A DNA stretch of 64,000 bases from Diaminobutyricibacter sp049994905 (GCF_049994905.1 NZ_CP188258.1:2418001-2482000), one strand, 5' to 3'; shown: positions 24,595-34,370, counted from the first letter of the stretch. The notes: a model not told the origin generated them from the letters alone. Translations and numbers: made by a program.

Positions 24595-27027
24595 GTGACC
24601 GACCAGCTCTCCCCGGCCGAGCGCTACGCTGCATCGCGGTCGCGCGCCACCCAGCCGAAGCTCGAGGCGTTCCGCAACCGCCTGCGGTTCGAGCTCGACC
24701 CGTTCCAGCGGGAGGCCTGCGCGAGCCTCGAGAACGGGCGAAGCGTGCTGGTCGCTGCCCCGACCGGCGCGGGCAAGACGATCGTCGCCGAGTTCGCCGT
24801 CTTCCTGGCCATGCAGGAGTCCCACGCCAAGGTGTTCTACACCGCGCCCATGAAGGCGCTGAGCAACCAGAAGTTCCAGGAGCTCGCGGCCGAGTACGGT
24901 CCGGAGAACGTCGGCCTTCTGACCGGCGACACCAACATCAACTCCCACGCCCGGATCGTCGTGATGACGACCGAGGTACTTCGCAACATGCTGTACGCCG
25001 ACTCCGACCTGCTGGCCGATCTCGCCTACGTCGTCATGGATGAGGTTCACTACCTCGCCGACCGGTTCCGCGGGGCCGTGTGGGAGGAGGTCATCATCCA
25101 CCTCCCACAGTCCGTGCGCATGGTGTCGCTCAGCGCCACCGTCTCGAATGCGGAAGAGTTCGGCGACTGGCTGCAGGCAGTGCGCGGCGAGACCGACGTC
25201 GTGGTCTCCGAGGAGCGGCCGGTGCCCCTCGAGCAGCACATCCTGATGCGTACCAAACTGATCGACCTCTTCGATTCGTCGGGCCTCGCCGCGACGAACC
25301 GTGTGAATCCCGAACTCGTGCAGATGGCCCGGTACGGCGGCCGCACGCTCAGCTCGCGCCAGATGAAGGATGTGGGCCGCTACCACTCCAAAGGCGGTCG
25401 CCCTGAGTCCTTCCGCATGGACCGTGCCGACCTCGTCGACCTGCTCCAGGAACGCAACCTTCTTCCCGCGATCTTCTTCATCTTCAGCCGGGTCGGCTGC
25501 GACCAGGCAGTGCGCCAGGTTCTGCGGGCGGGCGTACGGCTCACCGAGTCGCACGAGCGCGATGAGATCCGCGCGATCGTCGAAGAACGCTGCCGGACAC
25601 TGCTCGACGAGGACCTCGCCGTACTCGGCTACTGGGAGTGGCTCGAAGGCCTCGAACGGGGTGTCGCCGCCCACCACGCCGGCATGCTGCCCGCGTTCAA
25701 GGAGGTCGTGGAGGAGCTGTTCCGTCGCAAGCTGGTGAAGGTCGTGTTCGCGACGGAGACCCTGGCCCTCGGCATCAACATGCCGGCACGCACGGTCGTG
25801 CTGGAGAAGCTCGAGAAATTCAACGGCGAGGCCCGCGTGCCGATCACGCCGGGGGAGTACACCCAGCTGACGGGGCGCGCCGGGCGCCGCGGCATCGACG
25901 TCGAAGGCCATTCGGTGATCCAGTGGCAGGACGGGCTCGACCCGCAGTCGGTCGCCTCACTCGCCTCGCGTCGGAGCTACCCGCTCAATTCGAGCTTCCG
26001 CCCGACCTACAACATGGCCGTGAACCTCATCGACCAGTTCGGCCGCGAGCGCACCCGCGAGATCCTGGAGTCGTCGTTCGCACAGTTCCAGGCCGACCGT
26101 GCGGTCGTCGACCTCGCCCGAAAGGTGCGGCAGCAGGAGGAGTCGCTCGCCGGTTACGAGCAGGCGATGTCGTGCCACCTCGGTGACTTCAAGGAGTATT
26201 CGGCGATCCGGCGTCAGCTGAGCGACCTGGAGCGCCAGGGTGCGCGGCTCGACGGCGTGAGCCGGGGCGAGCGGGAGAAGCGCCAGCGACAGCTGAACGC
26301 TCTGCGCAAGCGCATGAAGGATCATCCGTGCCACCGCTGCCCGGAGCGCGAGCAGCACGCCCGGTGGGCGGAGCGCTGGTGGAAGCTGAAGCGGGAGACG
26401 GATGCGCTCAGCCAGCAGATCCGTTCCCGCACCGGTGCTGTGGCAAAGGTCTTCGATCGCGTCACCGACGTACTCGTCGACCGCGGTTACCTCAGCATCG
26501 ACGACGATGGCGGCACATCGCTGACGGTTCACGGTGCGACTTTGAAGCGCATCTACGGCGAGCGCGACCTGCTCGTCGCCGAGTGCCTCCGCCGCAACGT
26601 GTGGAACCAGCTCGACGCGCCGAGCCTGGCGGCGATGGCGTGCGCTCTGGTGTTCGAGCCGCGTCGCGACGAAGGCCTCGTCTCGGACCGCTACCTGCCG
26701 AAGGGCGCGTTCCGTCCGGCACTGGAGAAGACCACCGAACTGTGGAGCGTGCTCGACGATCTCGAGCGTGCCCACCGGCTGCCGGGGAGCGAGCCGATCG
26801 CCACCGGTTTGTCCCTCGCGATGCACGGCTGGGCGCGCGGCGGGAGCCTCAACAAGGTGCTGGAGGATGCCGACATGGCGGCCGGGGACTTCGTGCGCTG
26901 GACGAAACAGACCATCGACCTCCTCGACCAGTTGTCCCTGGTCGCACAGGGTCCCGTCGGCCGCACCGCGCGGCAGGCGCTCGAGTCGATCCGCCGCGGC
27001 ATCGTGGCGTATTCATCTGTTGCCTAG
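24595..27027 (+). CDS. helY: HelY, Ski2/Mtr4-like DEAD/DEAH-box RNA helicase
   Basis: An 810-residue superfamily 2 helicase. Motif I is AAPTGAGKT at residues 54-62, motif II MDEVHYLADRFRG near 147, motif III SATVSN, and motifs V-VI TLALGINMPARTVV and QLTGRAGRRG near 425. The C-terminal half carries a cysteine-containing segment (CHRCPEREQHARW near 582) and a DSHCT-type domain with EPRRDEG near 685. Actinobacterial HelY is thought to act on structured RNA, by homology with Ski2 and Mtr4. The GTG at 24595 lies six bases after TAAGCT. Its place after tatC is conserved. Confidence 0.94.
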   Translation: MTDQLSPAERYAASRSRATQPKLEAFRNRLRFELDPFQREACASLENGRSVLVAAPTGAGKTIVAEFAVFLAMQESHAKVFYTAPMKALSNQKFQELAAEYGPENVGLLTGDTNINSHARIVVMTTEVLRNMLYADSDLLADLAYVVMDEVHYLADRFRGAVWEEVIIHLPQSVRMVSLSATVSNAEEFGDWLQAVRGETDVVVSEERPVPLEQHILMRTKLIDLFDSSGLAATNRVNPELVQMARYGGRTLSSRQMKDVGRYHSKGGRPESFRMDRADLVDLLQERNLLPAIFFIFSRVGCDQAVRQVLRAGVRLTESHERDEIRAIVEERCRTLLDEDLAVLGYWEWLEGLERGVAAHHAGMLPAFKEVVEELFRRKLVKVVFATETLALGINMPARTVVLEKLEKFNGEARVPITPGEYTQLTGRAGRRGIDVEGHSVIQWQDGLDPQSVASLASRRSYPLNSSFRPTYNMAVNLIDQFGRERTREILESSFAQFQADRAVVDLARKVRQQEESLAGYEQAMSCHLGDFKEYSAIRRQLSDLERQGARLDGVSRGEREKRQRQLNALRKRMKDHPCHRCPEREQHARWAERWWKLKRETDALSQQIRSRTGAVAKVFDRVTDVLVDRGYLSIDDDGGTSLTVHGATLKRIYGERDLLVAECLRRNVWNQLDAPSLAAMACALVFEPRRDEGLVSDRYLPKGAFRPALEKTTELWSVLDDLERAHRLPGSEPIATGLSLAMHGWARGGSLNKVLEDADMAAGDFVRWTKQTIDLLDQLSLVAQGPVGRTARQALESIRRGIVAYSSVA

Positions 27028-27073
27028 CCGGCTGTCGGCGCGCACCCACACGGATGCCCTAAGCTCTCACGTC

Positions 27074-28672
27074 GTGAGTCCTGCCGTGCGCGCGCCGCTT
27101 CCCCTCTGGCTGGCGCTGATCATCGCTGCCGGCGCAGGGCCCGTCCTCGATGCGGGTTTCCCCGACCGCGACTGGTGGCCGCTGGCGTTCGTCGGCGTCG
27201 GGATGATCCTGTGGAGCCTGCGGGGGAGGAGCACGCGCAGCTCACTGCTCGTCGGCTTCGTCGCGGGGCTGACCTTCTATCTGTTCCACGTGCAGTGGAC
27301 CGCTCTTTACCTCGGGCCCGTGCCGTGGATCGCCCTCTCGACCCTCGAAGCGCTCTTCTTCGGGCTCGGCTCCCTGCTGATCACGCTGGCCTACCGCTGG
27401 CTCCCGGTCGCGTGGCCGACGAAACCCGGCCGGCTGGGCCTGCTTCCCGTCGTGGTCGCCGGGCTGTGGACACTGCGCGAATTCGTGGCAGGCAACTGGC
27501 CGTACGGCGGGTTCTCGTGGGGCCGTGTCGCCGAGTCGCAGTCGCAGAGCCCGTTCGCTCCGCTCGTCGCGTGGTTCGGGATGTCCGGCCTCACGTTCGT
27601 GATCGTGTGGTTGGTCGCCCTTGTGATGGAGTGTGCGTTCGAGTGGCAGGTACGGCGTGTATGGCGTGTGGCGATCGCCGTCGGCGCCATCGCGCTCGTG
27701 CTGGTCATCCCGGCCTGGCCGGCCACCACACACGGAACGACCCGCGTCGCCGCTGTACAGGGCAACGGACCGGCGGGCTACTTCCAATACGCCGCCCCCG
27801 GCGATGTGATGGCGACGCAGGTCGCGGCCACCGAGAAGATCATCGACGAGAAGGCCGACATGGTCGTCTGGCCCGAGGGTTCGGCGGACATCGACCCGAC
27901 CAGGGACCAGGATTCGGCCAACACGATCGACGACCTGGCCACGCGCATGAACGCGCCGTTCGTGATCGGGACGATCACCTACCGCAACCGCGAATACTTC
28001 AACACCTCGCTCCTCTGGGAGCCGGGCAAAGGCGTCACCGACTACTACGACAAGAAGCATCCCGTGCCGTTCGGCGAGTACGTGCCCGATCGTGCGTTCT
28101 GGCGCATGTTCGCCCCGTCGCTCATCGACCTGATCGGGCGCGACTACACCCCGGGCACCCGCGACAACGTCTTCGACATCAACGGGGTGAAGGCGGGGAT
28201 CTCGATCTGCTTCGACATCGTCGACGATCAGCTCCTCACCGACATGATGCACGGCGGCGCACAGGTCATCCTGGCCCAGACCAACAACGCGGATTTCGGG
28301 CGCACGGATGAGAACATGCAGCAGCTGGCGATCGCCCGGCTCCGCGCCATCGAGGCCGGCCGCTCGCTGGTGAACATCTCCACCGTCGGCAGCAGCCAGA
28401 TCGTCGACCCGTCCGGAGTCACGATCGCGAGCATCCCGGCCTACCAGGCCGGTTCGATGATCGCCGACGTTCCCCTCGGCACGACGACGACGCCGGCGAC
28501 CCTGCTCAGCCGGGGGATCGAGCTGCTCGTCTCCGGTCTCGGTCTCGCGGCCCTGGTCATCGCATTCTTCGCGGTGCGTCCCCTGCGGCCCCGCACGGCG
28601 AAAGTCGAGACGCGCGCGACCCGCAGCGTCCCGGCTCCGGACAAGGAGAAAGCCGCCTCACACTCGGTGTGA
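27074..28672 (+). CDS. lnt: Apolipoprotein N-acyltransferase Lnt
   Basis: A 532-residue membrane enzyme that adds a third acyl chain to lipoproteins, matching the several lipoproteins in this window. Six hydrophobic segments occupy residues 1-215, and a nitrilase domain covers about 220-490. The catalytic triad is visible: E268 in WPEG, K327 in YDKKHPVPFGEY and C379 in SICFDIV. A last membrane helix lies near 492-513. The GTG at 27074 follows TAAGCT by eight bases, 46 bases after helY. The stop codon lies inside the terminator hairpin at 28650-28680. Confidence 0.95.
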   Translation: MSPAVRAPLPLWLALIIAAGAGPVLDAGFPDRDWWPLAFVGVGMILWSLRGRSTRSSLLVGFVAGLTFYLFHVQWTALYLGPVPWIALSTLEALFFGLGSLLITLAYRWLPVAWPTKPGRLGLLPVVVAGLWTLREFVAGNWPYGGFSWGRVAESQSQSPFAPLVAWFGMSGLTFVIVWLVALVMECAFEWQVRRVWRVAIAVGAIALVLVIPAWPATTHGTTRVAAVQGNGPAGYFQYAAPGDVMATQVAATEKIIDEKADMVVWPEGSADIDPTRDQDSANTIDDLATRMNAPFVIGTITYRNREYFNTSLLWEPGKGVTDYYDKKHPVPFGEYVPDRAFWRMFAPSLIDLIGRDYTPGTRDNVFDINGVKAGISICFDIVDDQLLTDMMHGGAQVILAQTNNADFGRTDENMQQLAIARLRAIEAGRSLVNISTVGSSQIVDPSGVTIASIPAYQAGSMIADVPLGTTTTPATLLSRGIELLVSGLGLAALVIAFFAVRPLRPRTAKVETRATRSVPAPDKEKAASHSV

Positions 28673-28680
28673 AGCGGCTT
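28650..28680. terminator. Terminator hairpin overlapping the lnt stop
   Basis: AAGCCGC-c-TCACAC at 28650-28663 pairs with GTGTGA-a-GCGGCTT at 28667-28680 around a three-base loop, with one mismatch in the stem. The TGA stop of lnt is part of the right arm. It separates lnt from the opposing rbpA gene and can act in both directions. Confidence 0.8.
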
Positions 28681-28713
28681 CGTCGGTCAGGCGAGCGCTG
28701 CGGCTGAGCGGAC

Positions 28714-29079
28714 TCAGGCGCCGATCTTGTGCTCGCCGCGACGTGCGCGCAGGTAGGCAAGACGCTCCTCGAGCAGCTCTTCGAGCTCGGCCCGGGTGCG
28801 GCGTTCGAGCAGCATGTCCCAGTGGCTGCGAGGCGTTTTCGAGTCGGAACGGTCGACGACAACCGGCTCATCACCGATGAGCAGGGTCGCCTCCTGGCCG
28901 CAGTGCTTGCACTCCCACGTCTCCGGTGCCTCGGCCTCTGCCGAGAAGATTACCTCGGACTCCTTGCCGCACTGTGCGCACAGGTAGGTGTAACGGGAAC
29001 GCGGGGAGTACACGACGCCTTCTTCGCTCTGTAAGCTCTGGGCGCCAAGTCTCATTCCGCGCAAACTGCGATCTGCCAT
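28714..29079 (-). CDS. rbpA: RNA polymerase-binding protein RbpA
   Basis: A 121-residue actinobacterial transcription factor that binds the beta' subunit and the principal sigma factor and stabilises open complexes. It has the N-terminal tail (MADRSLRGMRLGAQSLQSEE) that reaches into the polymerase and a zinc-ribbon-like core with YLCAQCGKESEV and WECKHCGQEA (four Cys). The sigma-interacting helix near the end reads RTRAELEELLEERLAYLRAR. Length is typical. The ATG at 29079 follows GAAGGAGACCACACA. It stands alone, in its usual place near lnt. Confidence 0.97.
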   Translation of the reverse strand: MADRSLRGMRLGAQSLQSEEGVVYSPRSRYTYLCAQCGKESEVIFSAEAEAPETWECKHCGQEATLLIGDEPVVVDRSDSKTPRSHWDMLLERRTRAELEELLEERLAYLRARRGEHKIGA

Positions 29080-29169
29080 TGTGTGGTCTCCTTCTCGCGA
29101 TGCATCCATAGTTATAAACCGTCAAGCTGGGTTTTCTCTTTCCGTTTGCGAGTTCTTCCCAGCAGGCTC

Positions 29170-29958
29170 TCAGATACGCGAGTCGAGGACCCCCTTCAAC
29201 ACGTCGCAGCGATCGGTGACGATGCCGTCGACACCGAGGTCGAGAAGGCGGATCATGTCGGCCGGTTCGTTCACAGTCCACACGTGGACTTCGCGTCCGG
29301 CCGCATGGACGGCCTCGACCGTTCGACGCGTCACCAGGCGAAGCCCGCGCGACCGCTCTGGCACCTGCACGGCGACGAGTCCGCGCAGCGAGCGCCGGAC
29401 GACCACGGCGAGAGAGAGCTTGGCGCCGGCGACGGAACCGAGCACACGGCTGACGGATGCGCTGCTCGCTACGCCGGGAAGGGCATCCGCCGTGCGCCGC
29501 CTCCGCCGCTCGTCGAACGACGTGATGAGCACGCGTCCGGTCGCGCGTGCCGCACGGATCGCGTCGACGGCTGGGGGCCCGGCCGCATCGACTTTGATGT
29601 CGATGTTGAACCGTGCCTGTGGAAAGGAGTCGAGCGCCTCGGCGAGGGAGACGAAGCTCTGGCCGGCGCCGAGGTCGATCCGGCACAGGTCGGGCATTCT
29701 CAGCTGCCCGATGTCGACTGCGCGCCCGACCAGGCGCTTCAGGTCTGGGTCGTGGCTGATGACGGCGACGCCGTCGGCGCTCGCGTGCACATCCGTCTCG
29801 AGGTGCGTCGCTCCCGCGTTCAGCGCCTTCCGGAAGGCGAGGAGCGTGTTCTCCGGGGCATCGAGCGCGAGACCCCGGTGGGCGATGATCCGGGGGTACG
29901 ACGTGGAGAAGAAGTCGCCGTCGTACCCCTGGACACTCGGAGGGGCAGTCCTAGGCAT
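29170..29958 (-). CDS. Glycerophosphodiester phosphodiesterase family protein
   Basis: A 262-residue GDPD enzyme that would hydrolyse glycerophosphodiesters to glycerol-3-phosphate and an alcohol. The barrel motifs are IIAHRGLALDAPENTLLAF near residues 24-42, with catalytic His and Arg, then LETDVHASADGVAVISHDPD (metal-binding Glu and Asp, second His) and VHVWTVNEPADM near 229. No signal peptide is seen, so it should be cytoplasmic. The ATG at 29958 overlaps the stop of the SPFH gene by eight bases, so it is the last gene of a NfeD-SPFH-GDPD operon. Confidence 0.93.
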   Translation of the reverse strand: MPRTAPPSVQGYDGDFFSTSYPRIIAHRGLALDAPENTLLAFRKALNAGATHLETDVHASADGVAVISHDPDLKRLVGRAVDIGQLRMPDLCRIDLGAGQSFVSLAEALDSFPQARFNIDIKVDAAGPPAVDAIRAARATGRVLITSFDERRRRRTADALPGVASSASVSRVLGSVAGAKLSLAVVVRRSLRGLVAVQVPERSRGLRLVTRRTVEAVHAAGREVHVWTVNEPADMIRLLDLGVDGIVTDRCDVLKGVLDSRI

Positions 29959-31003
29959 CCGTCCCGGGCGAGCCGGGCGCGGATGTCTCGGGTGCCGCCG
30001 GTGATGCCGGTGCGCTCGGAGCCGATGGCGCCGCGGGCGGGCCCGTCGGTGCAGCGGCGACGGATGAGGTGGCCGGCGGCGCAGGCGGCGCCGGCTCTGG
30101 ACCCGGTGCACCCTTCGCACCGAACGCCTGGCCGATGCCCTGCAGCGCTTCCGTCAGCTCACTCGGGATGATCCACAGCTTGTTCGCCGCACCCTCGGCC
30201 AGCTTCGGCAGGGTCTGCAGGTACTGGTATGCGAGCAGCAGGTTGTCGGGGCGCCCTTCGTGAATGGCGCTGAACACCGTGGTGATGGCCTTCGCTTCAC
30301 CTTCCGCACGCAACACCGCCGCCTTGGCGTAGCCTTCAGCGCTGAGAATGGCGGCCTGCCGCTGACCTTCGGCGTTCAGGATCTCCGACTGCTTACCGCC
30401 CTCTGCGGTGAGGATGACGGCGCGGCGGTCACGCTCTGCGCGCATCTGCTTCTCCATCGAGTCCTGGATGGACAGGGGCGGATCGATGGCCTTCAGCTCG
30501 ACGCGCGATACTCGGATGCCCCATTTGCCGGTGGCCTCGTCGAGCACGATGCGCAGCTGCCCGTTGATCTCGTCACGTGACGTCAGCGCCTGCTCGAGGT
30601 TCAGGCCGCCGACGACGTTGCGGAGGGTCGTGGTGGTGAGCTGTTCGACGGCGCCCAGGTAGTTGGCGATCTCGTAGGTCGCCGCCCGGGCATCCGTGAC
30701 CTGGAAATAGACGACGGTGTCGATCGACACGACCAGGTTGTCTTCGGTGATCACCGGCTGCGGCGGAAACGATACGACCTGCTCGCGCATGTCGAGGAGG
30801 GGGCGCACCCGGTCGACGAAGGGGACGACGATGTTCAGGCCGGGCAGAAGCGTCTTGTGATACTTGCCCAGCCGCTCCACGACGCCCGCGGTTGCCTGCG
30901 GGATGATGCGAATCGACCTGAACAGCGCAACCAGTACAAATATCGCGATGACGGCAACGATCACGAAGACGATGATCTGCACCACGAGTTGGGTTGCGTT
31001 CAA
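29951..31003 (-). CDS. SPFH/Band 7 (slipin-stomatin) family membrane protein
   Basis: A 350-residue protein with one N-terminal membrane helix (residues 6-27), an SPFH domain (about 32-230; GVVERLGKYHKTLLPGLNIV starts it), an Ala- and Glu-rich coiled coil (GGKQSEILNAEGQRQAAILS) and a Pro/Ala-rich tail. Such proteins form ring-like membrane scaffolds and work with NfeD partners, which matches the upstream gene. The start is a TTG at 31003, supported by AAAGGAG seven bases upstream. It overlaps the NfeD gene stop by four bases, indicating translational coupling. Confidence 0.92.
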   Translation of the reverse strand: MNATQLVVQIIVFVIVAVIAIFVLVALFRSIRIIPQATAGVVERLGKYHKTLLPGLNIVVPFVDRVRPLLDMREQVVSFPPQPVITEDNLVVSIDTVVYFQVTDARAATYEIANYLGAVEQLTTTTLRNVVGGLNLEQALTSRDEINGQLRIVLDEATGKWGIRVSRVELKAIDPPLSIQDSMEKQMRAERDRRAVILTAEGGKQSEILNAEGQRQAAILSAEGYAKAAVLRAEGEAKAITTVFSAIHEGRPDNLLLAYQYLQTLPKLAEGAANKLWIIPSELTEALQGIGQAFGAKGAPGPEPAPPAPPATSSVAAAPTGPPAAPSAPSAPASPAAPETSAPGSPGTDA

Positions 31004-31455
31004 TGGACGCTCCTTTCAGCGGGCGCGACCACAGCGGTCGCCCCCTCGATGGACACCACAGTGACGTGCTGGCCGGGGACGACATCGGGGGTGCCGGGCG
31101 CGGTCCGGGCGGTCCAGGTCTCGCCGACGGCGAGCTTCACCTGGCCACCCGCGGGGGTGACCGTGGAGACGACCGTTCCGGACATGCCGATCAGCGCATC
31201 CACCAGCGTCTTGGCGGGATCGCCGCCGCGCTTGAGCACCCGCAGGAGCGGTGGCCTGATCGTGAAGAGGAGGAGGACCGACACGACGGCGGCGATGATG
31301 AGCTGAAGCCACCACGGCACTCCGAAAAGCCCGCTGATCAGGCCGGCGAGGCTGCCGATGGCGAGCATCAGGAACACGAGATCGACTGTGAGCATCTCGA
31401 TGATGACGAAAATCAGGATGAGAACGAGCCAGGCGATCCAGGCGAACTGGTCCAT
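31000..31455 (-). CDS. NfeD family membrane protein
   Basis: A 151-residue short NfeD protein. Hydrophobic segments cover about residues 4-26, 28-48 and 50-68, and the C-terminal OB-fold domain lies near 85-148 (ALIGMSGTVVSTVTPAGGQV, then PDVVPGQHVTVVSIEGATAVV). NfeD proteins pair with SPFH proteins to organise membrane microdomains. The ATG at 31455 follows AAGGGAGC; an in-frame extension to 31518 adds a hydrophilic stretch that is not part of the family. It is the first gene of the NfeD-SPFH-GDPD operon. Confidence 0.9.
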   Translation of the reverse strand: MDQFAWIAWLVLILIFVIIEMLTVDLVFLMLAIGSLAGLISGLFGVPWWLQLIIAAVVSVLLLFTIRPPLLRVLKRGGDPAKTLVDALIGMSGTVVSTVTPAGGQVKLAVGETWTARTAPGTPDVVPGQHVTVVSIEGATAVVAPAERSVH

Positions 31456-31582
31456 CTGTGCTCCCTTCTTCGGCTGATCTGACGCTATCAGTTTTGCGGC
31501 GGCAGACGCGGAACCCACTTGGTAGTCTCAGGGAGGAAAAACCCGCCGCCGCGGGCCATCAGACGATCTCGAGGAGTCCTTC

Positions 31583-32362
31583 GTGTCCAACCCGCTCGCC
31601 CCCGGCTCCCTCGACGGCAGACGTGCCCTGGTCACGGGATCGTCCCGCGGAATCGGCGCCGACACCGTGCGCTATTTCGCGGAGGCCGGTGCACGCGTCG
31701 TCATCAACTTCCGCAACAAAGAGGCGCGGGCGGTGAAGCTCGCCGACTCCATCCGCGAGGCCGGCGGCACGGCCATCACGGTCGGCGCCGACCTGACCGA
31801 CCCGGCCTCCGTGGCCACCATGTTCGACACCGTGAAGGCCGAACTCGGCGGTCTCGACATCCTCGTTCTGAACGCATCGGGCGGCATGGAGTCCGGCATG
31901 GCCGCCGACTACGCGATGCAGCTCAACCGTGACGCGCAGGTCAATGTGCTCACGGCGGCGCTCCCGCTGCTTGGGCCGGGATCCCGCATCGTGTTCGTCA
32001 CGAGCCACCAGGCCCACTTCATCCGCACGACCCCGACGATGCCGGAATACGAACCGGTCGCCCTCAGCAAGCGCGCGGGCGAGGACGAGCTCCGTGCCCT
32101 CATCCCCTCGCTCACCGAGGAGGGCATCGAATTCGTGGTCGTCTCCGGAGACATGATCGAGGGGACCATCACGGCCACACTGCTCGAGCGGGCGAACCCG
32201 GGCGCGATCAGTGCACGAAAGGATGCCGCGGGCAAGCTGTACAACGTCAGCGAGTTCGCTGCAGAGGTCGCCTCGGCCGCCGTCGACCCGGTGCCCGCAT
32301 CCCACACCCGCTATGTCGGTGACACCTCCGATTTCGTACCGGTGGACGATGAAAGCAACTGA
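31583..32362 (+). CDS. Short-chain dehydrogenase/reductase (SDR) family protein
   Basis: A 259-residue Rossmann-fold oxidoreductase. The cofactor motif is ALVTGSSRGIGADT near residues 15-28, with NASGGMES in place of the usual NNAG segment. The catalytic Tyr-x-x-x-Lys is replaced: around the expected place one sees EYEPVALSKRAGEDEL, which keeps Tyr and Lys with different spacing, so activity is uncertain. VVSGDMIEGTI follows. The GTG start at 31583 is preceded by CGAGGAGT. The stop overlaps the S9 peptidase start, so the two genes are probably co-translated. Confidence 0.85.
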   Translation: MSNPLAPGSLDGRRALVTGSSRGIGADTVRYFAEAGARVVINFRNKEARAVKLADSIREAGGTAITVGADLTDPASVATMFDTVKAELGGLDILVLNASGGMESGMAADYAMQLNRDAQVNVLTAALPLLGPGSRIVFVTSHQAHFIRTTPTMPEYEPVALSKRAGEDELRALIPSLTEEGIEFVVVSGDMIEGTITATLLERANPGAISARKDAAGKLYNVSEFAAEVASAAVDPVPASHTRYVGDTSDFVPVDDESN

Positions 32363-34349
32363 CCTCGGCCTTCTCACTGCGGTCTCGGCCCCGACCATCC
32401 ACCCGAACGGAGGCCGCGCCGTCGTCTCGGTGACGCGTCCCGACCTGGGTGCTGACGCTTACGTCGGACAGCTGTGGACAGTCCAGCTGAGCGGACATGC
32501 TGCCCCCAAACGGTTCACCCGCGGATTCCGGGACACCGCCCCGAAATTTTCGCCCGACGGCCGGCTCATCGCTTTCCTGCGCGCGCCCGTGAAGGGGCCC
32601 GCCCAGCTCTACGTGGTCGATGCTGCGGGCGGAGAACCTGTGCCGGTCACCGACCGCAAGCTCGGCGTGAGCGAGTTCGCGTGGTCGCCCGACGGAACGC
32701 AGCTCGCCTTCGTCAGTCGCGTTCCGGAAGCAGGGCGGTATGGCACCGTCGAGGGTTTGGAGGCGAACGCGGAACCCCCGAGGCACATCACCACACTGAA
32801 ATATCAGTCGAACGGGCTGGGCTACATCACCGACCGACGAGCGCACGTCTTCCTCGTCGCGGTTCCCGACGTCTGGGGAGAGCCCGTCGTCCAGAGCGCG
32901 CCGACAGCAGAAGGCGCTGCCACCGTCGCACCGACCGTCGCCGAACCGAAACAGCTGACGACGGGGGAGTGGGACAACTCCGCCATCGACTTCTCACCCG
33001 ACGGTCGCACCGTGACGTTCGTTTCGGCCCGGCACACAAGCAGTGACGACGACCTGCGGTCTGACGTCTACGCACTCCGCCTCGATGGCAGGGGAGCGGC
33101 GCCGACGAACCTGACGGGGGAGTACGGCCACTGGTCCATGCTCGACGCGGCATACGGATTGAACGGGGCCCTGTACTTCACGGCGCAGGACGTCGGCCCG
33201 ACCGGACGCGACTTCGTCGCCAGGAACGGCGCCCTCTACGTCATCGACCCCGACGGCGGCGAACCCAGGCTGCTGACAGACCCGGAGACGATCGACCTCA
33301 CCGAATCCGACATCGTCGCCTACGAAGACGACTCGGTACTGGTGCGCGACAGGAGCCGCGGTGCGCTTCGGCTCGTCGCCGTGAGCCAGTCGGGGGAGCT
33401 GCGCGAGCTGACCGACCGCACACGGGAGATCACCGGGGCTGCAGCGGCCGGCGACACGCTCGTGGTGAGCTTCGCCGATGCGACCACCAACGGCGACGTC
33501 GCCGTGGTCGACAACGGCGCCCTCCGCAAGCTCACCGACTTCTCGGCCCGCCTGCGCACGAACGGAGTGCTTCCCGCGCGCGAACTCGTCGTCACAGCCC
33601 GCGACGGGTACGACATCCACGGATGGGTGGTCGCGCCGCAGGGCGATGGCCCGCATCCGGTCCTCCTGAACATCCACGGCGGGCCGTTCGCGCAATATTC
33701 GGTGCGCGTCTTCGACGAGGCGCAGGTGTACGCGGATGCCGGCTACGCGGTCGTCATGTGCAACCCGCGCGGTTCGGCAGGCTACGGCCAGGAGCACGGC
33801 CGGGTGATCCGCCAGCAGATGGGCACCGTCGACCTCACCGACGTGCTCGACTACCTCGACGGCGCACTCACGGCCAACCCTTCGTTCGACAGCGGTCGAC
33901 TCGGAATCATGGGCGGCTCCTACGGCGGTTACCTGACCGCGTGGGCGACCTCGCACGACCACAGGTTCACTGCCGCCATCGTCGAACGCGGCTATCTCGA
34001 CCCCGAAGCGTTCATCGGAACGAGCGACATCGGCAGCTTCTTCAGCGATGAATACACCGGTACCGATAGCAACCGGATGCGCGCACAGAGCCCGCAGGCG
34101 CACGTCGACCTCGTACAGACACCCACCCTCGTTCTGCACTCTGCGAGCGACCTGCGCTGCCCGCTCGGGCAGGCCGAACGGTACTACGCAGCGCTCAAGC
34201 GCAGGGGAGTCGCCGCCGAGCTGCTCGTGTTCCCCGGCGAAGACCACGAGCTGAGCCGCAGCGGGAGGCCGCGTCATCGACGTGACCGGTTCGACGCCAT
34301 CCTCGACTGGTGGGCACGGTATCTGCCGAGCGAGTCGAACACGCGCTGA
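32349..34349 (+). CDS. S9 family prolyl oligopeptidase-like serine peptidase
   Basis: A 666-residue cytoplasmic peptidase. The N-terminal 400 residues form a beta-propeller with repeated SPDGR-type blades (KFSPDGRLIAFL, AWSPDGTQLAFV, DFSPDGRTVTFV). The C-terminal alpha/beta-hydrolase domain has the nucleophile S524 in GGSYGG, D601 in HSASDLRCP and H633 in GEDHELSRSG. No signal peptide is seen. It likely trims oligopeptides or acylated peptides. The ATG at 32349 lies inside the SDR gene, a 14-base overlap. A strong hairpin at 34371-34409 follows. Confidence 0.94.
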   Translation: MKATDLGLLTAVSAPTIHPNGGRAVVSVTRPDLGADAYVGQLWTVQLSGHAAPKRFTRGFRDTAPKFSPDGRLIAFLRAPVKGPAQLYVVDAAGGEPVPVTDRKLGVSEFAWSPDGTQLAFVSRVPEAGRYGTVEGLEANAEPPRHITTLKYQSNGLGYITDRRAHVFLVAVPDVWGEPVVQSAPTAEGAATVAPTVAEPKQLTTGEWDNSAIDFSPDGRTVTFVSARHTSSDDDLRSDVYALRLDGRGAAPTNLTGEYGHWSMLDAAYGLNGALYFTAQDVGPTGRDFVARNGALYVIDPDGGEPRLLTDPETIDLTESDIVAYEDDSVLVRDRSRGALRLVAVSQSGELRELTDRTREITGAAAAGDTLVVSFADATTNGDVAVVDNGALRKLTDFSARLRTNGVLPARELVVTARDGYDIHGWVVAPQGDGPHPVLLNIHGGPFAQYSVRVFDEAQVYADAGYAVVMCNPRGSAGYGQEHGRVIRQQMGTVDLTDVLDYLDGALTANPSFDSGRLGIMGGSYGGYLTAWATSHDHRFTAAIVERGYLDPEAFIGTSDIGSFFSDEYTGTDSNRMRAQSPQAHVDLVQTPTLVLHSASDLRCPLGQAERYYAALKRRGVAAELLVFPGEDHELSRSGRPRHRRDRFDAILDWWARYLPSESNTR

Positions 34350-34370
34350 GTTCCTGTAAGCCCAGCAGAA

